Assembly (NCBI GenBank): GCA_035504395.1
Contig: DATJRX010000032.1
Span: 1-64,000, forward strand
DNA: 64,000 nt
Direction of reading: 5' to 3'
Origin: Lutacidiplasma sp035504395
Lineage (GTDB): Archaea > Thermoplasmatota > Thermoplasmata > Lutacidiplasmatales > UBA184
The notes under the pieces are model-generated. The model saw only the letters and a program-made list of their open reading frames with translations, had not been told where the DNA came from and did not search any database. Below, piece after piece: positions 1-6,861 of this stretch. The translations under genes and the position numbers were made by a program. The first letter of the stretch is position 1, and each line of letters starts with the position of its first letter.

Positions 1-120
1 TATCCATCACGGGCACCGGGTTAGGTCCTGACGGGAGCAGCCTTACCGTGACCCGTCGACGCTGGCGGGGCGACGGGGCCGAGGAGTCCGCGGGGTCTCC
101 ACGGGGTCCATCCGAACGGC
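1..120 (+). ncRNA. Signal recognition particle (7S) RNA, 3' part, cut by window edge
   Basis: This is the SRP54-binding helix 8 and following strand of SRP RNA. The conserved core is visible: AGGTCC at 23-28, a four-base loop TGAC at 29-32, and GGGAGCAG at 33-40, which form the symmetric and asymmetric internal loops recognised by SRP54. ACGGG at 9-13 pairs with CCCGT at 52-56 to give the outer stem. The loop belongs to the URRC class, not the commoner GGAA. The 5' half, with the Alu-like domain and helices 3 to 6, lies left of the window. The 3' end is not marked by a clear T-run, so the end given is approximate. The RNA targets ribosomes making membrane and secreted proteins to the membrane. 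Confidence 0.82.
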
Positions 121-230
121 AATCCTGCTGGCCTAGCACGCGGCCGCCCCGCCCGATCCGCGGGGCGCGCCCTCGCCGGGCCGAGCGGCTTAAGTAGCCG
201 CCGCGAGCGTAGTCGAGGCACCGTCCGCCG

Positions 231-524
231 ATGCACAGCTACGTCGACCTCTACTTCGCCGCGAACGGCGCGTCCCCGTTCGAGGTCTCGGACCGCCTGA
301 AGAGCGCGGTGGGCCTCGAGTTCATCATCGGGCCGCACGACGTGGCGTTCGAATGGCACACGGTCGAGGAGTTCCGCGAGCGCCTCACGAAGCTCCATCG
401 GGCGCTCGAGGGGACCGGGGTCGTCTACCATATCGAGACCGTCTCGGACGAGCCCGGGTTCGTCGAGCCGGTCGTCTGGCCGCCGCCGATCAGCCGCGGC
501 ACCCCGACCCACCCCGGCTACTGA
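231..524 (+). CDS. Small conserved-looking protein of unknown function (97 aa)
   Basis: I do not recognise a family. The 97-residue protein begins MHSYVDLYFAANG, is acidic and mixed alpha/beta in character, and has no signal peptide, membrane segment or cysteine motif. The last 20 residues are proline-rich. The reading frame has the strong third-position G/C of its neighbours and sits alone between the SRP RNA and a convergent thioesterase gene. An AT-rich stretch, CTTAAGTA at 189-196, stands about 35 bases before the ATG and may be its TATA box, which would leave a very short leader. Coding status is likely but the function is unknown. Confidence 0.6.
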   Translation: MHSYVDLYFAANGASPFEVSDRLKSAVGLEFIIGPHDVAFEWHTVEEFRERLTKLHRALEGTGVVYHIETVSDEPGFVEPVVWPPPISRGTPTHPGY

Positions 525-580
525 GCCGCCCTCCCCCACCCCCTCCCTTCCAGTGGAGAAGGGAGCCGGGGGTCCTGCCG

Positions 581-1027
581 CTACCAGCCCTCGTCCTTCG
601 GATCGACCGCGTCCCGCTCCATCGCGGCCCGTCGTTCGTCGGGGATCGGCTTCTTCCGGTTCGCGGCGTAGTCGAAGCAGACGACCACGGTCCGCCCCCG
701 CGCCGTCACGGTCGTCGTACCGGCGAGCGTGAAGCGGTAGAGGAGCGAGAAGCTCGTCGTGCCGAGCGGGCGGGCGGGGGCGACCTCGCCCACGAGCTCG
801 CCGCCGTACCCGACGGGAGCCAGGTAGCGGCAAGTCGCTTCGGCGATGATGATGTCGAGCCGGGACGGATCGAGCGGACCGAGGAGCGGGAGGTAGTAGT
901 CGCAGCGGAGCGTCTCCATGTAGGGAAAGTAGGCGGCGTGGTTCAGATGGTTCAGGACGTCCAGGTCGTGGTACGGTACGTAGAAGCGTCGGTGCACGCG
1001 CCAGGGAGCGGAGGTCGGTTCGGCCAT
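581..1027 (-). CDS. Acyl-CoA thioesterase, 4HBT (hot-dog) family
   Basis: A 148-residue single hot-dog fold protein like YbgC/4-hydroxybenzoyl-CoA thioesterases, which hydrolyse acyl-CoA thioesters in the cytoplasm. The N-terminal part has the family signature: a beta strand RFYVPYHDLDVLNHLNH in which the D-x-D/N-x-x-G/N-H pattern supplies the catalytic Asp, then the long helix AAYFPYMETLRCDY. The remaining beta strands end in a charged tail. I chose the ATG at 1027 because a TATA-like CATATATG (1053-1060) lies 26-30 bases upstream, giving a leaderless message; an in-frame ATG further upstream would lie beyond that box. It is divergent from glyA and shares this box. The substrate acyl group cannot be told. 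Confidence 0.8.
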   Translation of the reverse strand: MAEPTSAPWRVHRRFYVPYHDLDVLNHLNHAAYFPYMETLRCDYYLPLLGPLDPSRLDIIIAEATCRYLAPVGYGGELVGEVAPARPLGTTSFSLLYRFTLAGTTTVTARGRTVVVCFDYAANRKKPIPDERRAAMERDAVDPKDEGW

Positions 1028-1052
1028 CGATCGCGTCGGACGCTCCCGGCCC

Positions 1053-1060
1053 CATATATG
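1053..1060. promoter_or_regulatory. Bidirectional TATA box between thioesterase and glyA
   Basis: CATATATG is a palindrome in a GC-rich gap. Its centre is about 29 bases from the thioesterase ATG on the minus strand, and about 60 bases from the glyA ATG on the plus strand, which leaves glyA a leader of roughly 35 bases containing a purine-rich site. One box could serve both directions. Confidence 0.6.
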
Positions 1061-1116
1061 GGCGGGTGCGGGTGGGGGCGCCGCTCGCGTCCGCACGTCG
1101 GGCGCGGAGCAGGGAC

Positions 1117-2469
1117 ATGAGCGGTCCGGGTTCCAGTGGAAATGGGGGGGTGGGGGGCCCGCCCCGGCCCGGGGAGATGGCCGCGATCGTCGCGGATGTC
1201 CGGCACAAGGTGCGGGAGCACTCGGCCCGCTTCGAGTCCGCGATCCCGCTGATCGCGAGCGAGAACCTGCTCTCGCCGTACGCGAAGGAGCTCCTCATCA
1301 GCGACTTCCACTCCCGGTACGCGGAAGGCCTCCCGGGGGAGCGGTACTACGAGGGGAACGAGCAGGTCGACCAGGTGGAGAACCTCTGCCTCGACCTCGC
1401 CCGACGGCTCTTCCGCTGCTCGTTCGCCGACGTCCGCCCGATCTCGGGCACGGTCGCGAACCTCGCCGTGCTGAAGGCGCTCGCCGAGCCGGGCGACCTT
1501 GTCGCCACGAACCGGCTCGCCGACGGCGCCCACATCTCGAGCGCCTCGTTCGGCGCGTTCGGCCTCCGCGGCGTGAAGCCGGTCTACTACGCGTGGGACG
1601 CCGAGCGGATGACGATCGACGTCGCCCGCTCCCGCGAGATCCTGCGGGCCGTCCGGCCGAAGCTCTGCCTGTTCGGGCTGTCGCTGTTCCTGTTCCCGCT
1701 CCCGATCGACGAGCTGCGCCCGACGCTCGAGGAGATCGGGGCGAAGGGCTGGTACGACGGCGCGCACGTCTTGGGGCTGATCGCCGGCGGCGTTTTCCAG
1801 GACCCGCTCCGCGAGGGGTGCAGCGTGATCAGCGCGTCGACGCACAAGACGCTCCCCGGACCCCAGCACGGGATCCTCCTCGGCGACGGCCTCGACCCCG
1901 AGGTCCAGAAGCGCCTGCAGTCGGGCGCGTTCCCCGGCGTGACCAGCAACCACCACCTGAACGCGATGGCGGCCCTCACGGTGAGCCTCGCGGAGCAGAT
2001 CGAGTTCGGGCGCGCCTACGCGACCCAGATCGTCGCGAACGCGCGCGCCCTCGCCCAGGCGCTCCACGACAAGGGGTTCGACGTGCTCGCGGCGGACCTG
2101 GGGTTCACGCGCTCCCACACCCTCGCCGTCCGCGTCGAGCGGGAGGGCGGCGGGGAGGACGTCGCGCGCCGCCTTGCGGCGAGCGGGATCATCTCGAACA
2201 AGAACCTCCTCCCCGGCGACAAGAGCCCGAAGCACCCGGGCGGCGTGCGCCTCGGGACCCCCGAGGTCACGCGCGTCGGCATGAAGGAGCGCGAGATGGC
2301 CCGGATCGCCGAGCTGTTCGACGACCTCCTCCACCGCGGGCGCCCCCCCGAGGAGGTGCGGGCCGCCGCGGCCGAGCTCAAGCGCGGGTTCACCACCCTG
2401 CAGTACTGCTTCGGCGCGGGGGAGGCGGCGTACCGCTACTACGATCTCACCGGGCGCGACCCGGCCTAG
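1117..2469 (+). CDS. glyA: Serine hydroxymethyltransferase
   Basis: PLP-dependent enzyme that interconverts serine and glycine with transfer of a one-carbon unit to a pterin cofactor. The protein is about 450 residues, close to archaeal SHMTs. Family marks include IPLIASENLLSPYAKE near the N-terminus, RYAEGLPGERYYEGN, a PISGTVANLAVLKAL segment, and STHKTLPGPQHG, where Lys244 should form the internal aldimine. The ATG at 1117 follows GGAGCAGGGA; an earlier in-frame ATG (1066) nearly overlaps the promoter. The segment YDGAHVLGLIAGG supplies the Asp and His that bind PLP. Its stop overlaps the stop of the convergent surface-protein gene in a CTAG palindrome. It links the serine/glycine pool to one-carbon metabolism; whether the pterin is folate or methanopterin type is not visible. 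Confidence 0.88.
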   Translation: MSGPGSSGNGGVGGPPRPGEMAAIVADVRHKVREHSARFESAIPLIASENLLSPYAKELLISDFHSRYAEGLPGERYYEGNEQVDQVENLCLDLARRLFRCSFADVRPISGTVANLAVLKALAEPGDLVATNRLADGAHISSASFGAFGLRGVKPVYYAWDAERMTIDVARSREILRAVRPKLCLFGLSLFLFPLPIDELRPTLEEIGAKGWYDGAHVLGLIAGGVFQDPLREGCSVISASTHKTLPGPQHGILLGDGLDPEVQKRLQSGAFPGVTSNHHLNAMAALTVSLAEQIEFGRAYATQIVANARALAQALHDKGFDVLAADLGFTRSHTLAVRVEREGGGEDVARRLAASGIISNKNLLPGDKSPKHPGGVRLGTPEVTRVGMKEREMARIAELFDDLLHRGRPPEEVRAAAAELKRGFTTLQYCFGAGEAAYRYYDLTGRDPA

Positions 2470-5249
2470 GGCTCGTCGTCCCGGGTCGCGGCCGCGCGGA
2501 GCCGGAGCGCGCGGTCGAGCTCCTCGGGATCGACGACCACGGTGACCGCGTCGTCCGGCTCGGGCGCGAGCGCGAACCGCGCCCCGCCCTGGCCCGCGTC
2601 CGTGGCCGCGAGCGTCCCGTCGGTCACGAGCGACGCGACCCAGTCCGCGAGGTCGGGCGGCGCCGGCGGCGGCGCCCACCGGGCCGCGATCCCGGCGAGG
2701 TCGATCGCCCCCGCGTCGCGGACGATCTCGATCGCCGCCGCGCGCCCTTCGGCCAGGCGGAGGAGCTCGGGGTCGTCGTCCGGGGCCTCCCGGGAGTCCC
2801 GCGAGGGGATCGACCGGCGCCGCCACGCGAGGATGCCGAGGGCGGCGCCGGCGCCCGCGCCGGGCAGGACGGTCACGAGCAGCAGTTCCTCGGCGAGCGT
2901 CGGCGAGGGGACCCCCACCTCGATCGGGGCGAGGAGCGCGTCGCCCGCGAGGTCCGAGACCGTCACCGTCGCCGGGGTCGCCCCGGGGACGCTGTAGTTC
3001 ACCCAGACCGCGGTCGCGGCCGGACCGACGCTCGCGGCGTACGCCCCGACCGTCGTCGAGCGGCTCCCGACGGTCGTGGTGACGAGCACTTCCGCGCCGG
3101 GGACCGGGTTCCCGAACCGATCGGTCACCCGCCAGAGCGTCGCCCCGGACCGGGTCCCGGACTCGGCGGGCGCGGGGTCGAAGAGCCGGAGCTCGCGGTC
3201 GTCCGGCAGGACCGTGAGCGCGAACGGGGCCGGCGGCGCAGGGCCCCCGTCGGCCACCGAGAGCCCGACGTCGATCGTCCCGGCGCTCGGCACGTCGATC
3301 GTCACCCGGAGCGTCCCGTTCGCCCACGCGCCCACGGGGACGTCGAACCATCCGGGGAGCGCGCTCGAGAGCGGACCGAGTCCGGTCGCGTTCACCCAGC
3401 CCGCGACATCGCCGCCCGCGGCGGTGGTGAGCGAGATCTCGGCGGGCGACGCGTAGAGCGGGACCGTCGCGCCCGCCGGGTCGCGCGCCTCCCATTCGAG
3501 CACCGCCGCCGTGCCCGCGACCGTCGTCGGGGTCCCGGCCAGCGCAGCGGCGACGATCGACGTCGCCGGCCCCGCGAGGACCGTGGCCGAGAAGTCCGAC
3601 CGGACCCGCGCGCCGAGCGCGTCGACGATCGTGAGCGAGACCGTCACCGGTCCGGCGGCCGGCGGAACGAACGTCGCCGAGAGGTTCCCGTCGTCGGACA
3701 GGTTCGCCTCCGCGAACGGTTGGGCGAGGTCGGTCGCGTTCCACCACGCCCGGGCCGGCCAGAGGCCGCCCGAGACCGAGGCCGACAGGACGGTCCCCGC
3801 GCCACCGGCGAGCGGGACGGTCGGCGGCGCGAGATCGACCCCGAGCGGCCCGGCGATCGTCGCGGTCGACACGGCCGATTGGTTCGCGCCGAGCGCGTCG
3901 ACGACCCACGCGGTGAGCGGATAGGTGCCGGGGGCACCGTACACGGGATCGAAGCTCCAGTCCGGACCGGACGAGGTCGAGCAGGCCACCGGCCCCGCGC
4001 CCGGCGCGAGGCACGCCCGGGCGAACGGGGCGGTGCCGGTGCCCGGGGCGACCCGCACGTCCACCGCGACGGCCGAGCCGACGTATCCGCGGGGCGCCCC
4101 CGGAACGATCTCGACCCGAGGCGCGGGCGCGACCGAGATATTGGAAAGCCGGACGGTCGACGCGGAGGCTCCGTTCGACAGCGTCAGGCTCGGGGTCGCG
4201 GTGCCGTTGGCGGAGTACGCGAATGCGATCGCGCATCCGAGCGCGACGGGTCCCTCGGTCGCGTTCGGCACCGTGCAGGGCGCGGTCACGTTCGCGAGGC
4301 CGAGGCCCGGGTCGAGCGTCGTGGTGTAGGCGAGCCCGGGCGCGCCCGTCCCGTTCAGGGAGAACCCAACCGTCTCCCCCGCGTCCACCGTCGTCCGGTT
4401 CGCGGACGCGGCGACGATCATCGTCGGGACCGCGGCGAGGGCGACCGTCACGGAGGAGGTCGTCACCCAGCCGGCCGCCGTCGCGAGCTTCGCGTAGACC
4501 GAGAGGTTGCCCGGCGCCGCGCCGGCGGCGGCCGTGACGTTCGCGTCCGGTCCCGAGCCCGGAGGGTCGGCGAAGCTCCACCCTTCGCCCGAGAGGGACC
4601 AGCCGAAGATCGGCGCGACCGGGCACGGGGTGCCGAGGACGCTCCAGGCGGACGCATCGAACGTCGCCACCGCGCCCGAGCTGACGGGCCACGTCGCGAA
4701 CGCCGGCGCGAGGGAGACGTTCTCGAGGTCCAGGTAGAACTCGATGTGGAAGCGGGTCCCGTTCTGGGTCACGACCGGCTCGGTGCCGGTCGGGTACGGC
4801 GGGGCGGGCGCGAGGGTCACCGCCCCGTACGGCCCCGAGGTCGTGTTGCAGAACTGCACCCCGCCGACGGTTGGCCCGCAGACGACCTGGGGCGTCGCGA
4901 GGATCGAGAAGTTGTACTCGCCGTCGGGCGCGGCGTGGGTCGTGCCGTTCTCGACGTCGCACGCGTAGGCGTACGGCGCGCTGCCGTTGATGGCGGAGGC
5001 GACCTCCGCCTCGTACGAGTAGTTGATCGGCGTGACCGGGATGAACGTGGAGTCCTGGATCGCCACGGTCCCGTTGTACGCGCTCGGGAGCGGGGATCCC
5101 GCGCACACTCCCGAGGACGCGGCGCCGTACAGCGCCCGCGGACCGTCCCCCGGCGCCCCCGGGACCGCGAGGAGCCCGGTGCCAAGCGCGGCGCCCGCGA
5201 CGAGCACGGCGAGCAGCACCGCGGTGCGGCGACCGGCACGGCCGGACAT
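2466..5249 (-). CDS. Large surface protein: signal peptide, Ig/PKD-like repeats, C-terminal membrane anchor and cytoplasmic domain
   Basis: A 927-residue protein of unknown function. With the ATG at 5249 it begins MSGRAGRRTAVLLAVLVAGA, a clear signal peptide or anchor. The next 750 or so residues are beta-rich, proline-, glycine-, alanine- and threonine-rich, with many N-x-S/T sequons and repeated modules reminiscent of PKD, Ig or invasin-like domains (for example VSGGLWPARAWWNATD). Near the C-terminus is a single membrane segment (LLLVTVLPGAGAGAALGILA) followed by RRRS, which indicates a cytoplasmic tail of about 125 residues. The tail has an alpha-helical segment then a short hydrophobic strand pair, like a small winged helix (IDLAGIAARW ... 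WVASLVTDGTLAA). It may be an envelope adhesin or a membrane sensor. It has no sortase or PGF signal that I can see. Confidence 0.75.
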   Translation of the reverse strand: MSGRAGRRTAVLLAVLVAGAALGTGLLAVPGAPGDGPRALYGAASSGVCAGSPLPSAYNGTVAIQDSTFIPVTPINYSYEAEVASAINGSAPYAYACDVENGTTHAAPDGEYNFSILATPQVVCGPTVGGVQFCNTTSGPYGAVTLAPAPPYPTGTEPVVTQNGTRFHIEFYLDLENVSLAPAFATWPVSSGAVATFDASAWSVLGTPCPVAPIFGWSLSGEGWSFADPPGSGPDANVTAAAGAAPGNLSVYAKLATAAGWVTTSSVTVALAAVPTMIVAASANRTTVDAGETVGFSLNGTGAPGLAYTTTLDPGLGLANVTAPCTVPNATEGPVALGCAIAFAYSANGTATPSLTLSNGASASTVRLSNISVAPAPRVEIVPGAPRGYVGSAVAVDVRVAPGTGTAPFARACLAPGAGPVACSTSSGPDWSFDPVYGAPGTYPLTAWVVDALGANQSAVSTATIAGPLGVDLAPPTVPLAGGAGTVLSASVSGGLWPARAWWNATDLAQPFAEANLSDDGNLSATFVPPAAGPVTVSLTIVDALGARVRSDFSATVLAGPATSIVAAALAGTPTTVAGTAAVLEWEARDPAGATVPLYASPAEISLTTAAGGDVAGWVNATGLGPLSSALPGWFDVPVGAWANGTLRVTIDVPSAGTIDVGLSVADGGPAPPAPFALTVLPDDRELRLFDPAPAESGTRSGATLWRVTDRFGNPVPGAEVLVTTTVGSRSTTVGAYAASVGPAATAVWVNYSVPGATPATVTVSDLAGDALLAPIEVGVPSPTLAEELLLVTVLPGAGAGAALGILAWRRRSIPSRDSREAPDDDPELLRLAEGRAAAIEIVRDAGAIDLAGIAARWAPPPAPPDLADWVASLVTDGTLAATDAGQGGARFALAPEPDDAVTVVVDPEELDRALRLRAAATRDDEP

Positions 5250-5343
5250 CGGGACCCCTGCCCGCGACCCGAGGGAGGCGGTCCGGCCCGGACCGCACCA
5301 CCCTGCCAAAAACCCTCCGTCGTCGGGCCGCCGGGAGTGAACG

Positions 5344-6297
5344 GTGCGGTGCGCGACGGCGTCTTACCGCGCCATCGGTCGGGGAGGCGTGGCCCGACCG
5401 ACGGTGACCTGGATCACTCCGCCCCGGCTCGCGTCGCTGCCGGTCGAGCGGGCCCAGCTCGAGTACTCCTCGCGGGCGCTCGCGTTCGCGGACGATGGAG
5501 GGCGCCTCCTCCGCGCTTGGGGTCCGCCCGAGCGGCCGTGGGGGCTCGGCGTCGCCGCGGACGGGGCGCGGTGGCGCGTCGAGGCGTGGGGCGCGGGGCC
5601 GGCGGCCGCGCGGCAGGCGGCGCGGGAGCTGTTCTCGCTCGACCATCCGCTCGAGGAGTTCTACCGGCTCGTCCGTTGCGAGCCGGTGCTCCGCGGTACT
5701 GAGCGGCGGTTCCGGGGCCTGCGCATCCCCCGGGACGCGAGCCTGTACGAGGCCCTGCTCTACGCGATCGTCGGCCAGCAGCTCTCGGTGCGGGCAGCGA
5801 GCGCGATCCTGCGCCGCCTTCTCGACCGCGCCGGGGCGCCGCTCCTCGTGGACGGCATCGAGGTCTCGGCGGTGCCGCGCCCGACGCGCCTGGCCGCGCT
5901 CCCGGTCGAGGAGCTGCGGGGGCTCGGGCTCAGCGCCGCCAAGTCGCGGGCGATCCTCGCGCTCGCCGGGACGGTCCGCCGCCGGTCCCTCGCCCCGGCG
6001 ACCCTCCGCGCCCTGCCGCGCGCGGACGCCATCGCGCGGCTCGACGCGCTCCCGGGGGTCGGGCGGTGGACCGCGGAGAACGCGCTCCTCCGCGGCGCGG
6101 GCCGGACCGACCTGTTCGTCGCGGGCGACCTCGGCCTTCGCGCGGCGCTCGCCCGCTACGCGGGGATCGAGCGGGAGCGGCCGGAGGACGTCGCACGGGC
6201 CTGGGCCGAGGCGTGGTACCCCGGATGGGGGAGCTACGCGACGCTCTACCTCTGGCGGAAGATGGTCGCGGACCGTTCGCTCATGGTCGCCGGCTGA
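5344..6297 (+). CDS. DNA-3-methyladenine glycosylase II-like (AlkA, HhH-GPD family)
   Basis: Base-excision repair enzyme that removes alkylated bases. The 317-residue protein has an N-terminal beta domain (about 1-105) as in AlkA, then the helical HhH-GPD fold: SLYEALLYAIVGQQLSVRAA is the usual first helix pair. The helix-hairpin-helix is LDALPGVGRWTAENALL, followed by AGDLGLRAALARY, whose Asp is the expected catalytic residue. The C-terminal WGSYATLYLWRKM matches the family end (YRSYAALYLW). No cysteine cluster is present, so it is not an EndoIII-type iron-sulfur enzyme. A GTG at 5389 is an alternative start. It ends 12 bases before the convergent thpR stop. Confidence 0.82.
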   Translation: MRCATASYRAIGRGGVARPTVTWITPPRLASLPVERAQLEYSSRALAFADDGGRLLRAWGPPERPWGLGVAADGARWRVEAWGAGPAAARQAARELFSLDHPLEEFYRLVRCEPVLRGTERRFRGLRIPRDASLYEALLYAIVGQQLSVRAASAILRRLLDRAGAPLLVDGIEVSAVPRPTRLAALPVEELRGLGLSAAKSRAILALAGTVRRRSLAPATLRALPRADAIARLDALPGVGRWTAENALLRGAGRTDLFVAGDLGLRAALARYAGIERERPEDVARAWAEAWYPGWGSYATLYLWRKMVADRSLMVAG

Positions 6298-6309
6298 CCG
6301 CGTCCGTCC

Positions 6310-6837
6310 TCAACCGCCGAGGGGGAACGCCCGCACGACCCGGTGCTCGGGGCCCTGCGGGGTGAGCGTGCTCTCCTTCAGGGCGAGCTCCTCGACGCGC
6401 ACCGGCGCGGCGGACGGGGCCGGCAGCGTCCCATCGAGCAGCGCCCGCGCGCGCTCCCGATCGCCCCGGGAACGGACCCGGAAGAGCGTGACGTGCGGCA
6501 CGAGCTCCCGTCCTTCCGCCGGGAGGCCGACGGTCGCGAGCGCGGCGTCGAGGCGGTGCCCGAGGGCGGCGACCTCCGCGCGCCCGCGCCCGACCCCGAG
6601 CCAGACGACGCGCGGCCGCTCGGGCGACGGGAAGGCGCCGATCCCTTCGAGCCCGAGGTCGAACGGCGCCGTGCCGCGCGCGACCGCCGGCAGCACGTCG
6701 AGGATCCGGTCGATCTCGCCGGGCCCCACCTCGCCGAAGAAGCGCAGGGTGAGGTGCGACGGCGCCGCGGCCGCGGATCCCGCCCCGAACCCGGGGCCGA
6801 CGGGGCGTCCTACATCGATCGCGAGGAACGCGCGCAC
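6310..6837 (-). CDS. thpR: RNA 2',3'-cyclic phosphodiesterase (LigT family)
   Basis: Member of the 2H phosphoesterase superfamily, acting on 2',3'-cyclic phosphate ends of RNA or tRNA halves. The 175-residue protein starts MRAFLAIDVGRP, the usual N-terminal strand. Two H-x-T-L tetrads are present: SHLTLRFFGEV at about residues 27-37 and PHVTLFRVR at about residues 122-130, each with the catalytic His and Thr. Length fits the family. The stop lies 12 bases from that of the convergent glycosylase, and the HerA-like gene ends 24 bases upstream, so the three minus-strand genes from 9721 to 6310 may form one transcript. Confidence 0.88.
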   Translation of the reverse strand: MRAFLAIDVGRPVGPGFGAGSAAAAPSHLTLRFFGEVGPGEIDRILDVLPAVARGTAPFDLGLEGIGAFPSPERPRVVWLGVGRGRAEVAALGHRLDAALATVGLPAEGRELVPHVTLFRVRSRGDRERARALLDGTLPAPSAAPVRVEELALKESTLTPQGPEHRVVRAFPLGG

Positions 6838-6861
6838 GCGCCGGCCACGGTCCTCGAGCTC

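Noticed and set aside
5250..5309. ATG at 5309 for the surface protein
   Set aside because: The 20 added residues are not signal-like; the ATG at 5249 begins directly with a basic then hydrophobic signal peptide.
952..5702. Very long open frames on the strand or frame opposite glyA and the surface protein (over 1300 codons each)
   Set aside because: They are caused by the high GC content. Their translations are arginine/proline/glycine-rich without domains, while the chosen frames show clear family motifs.
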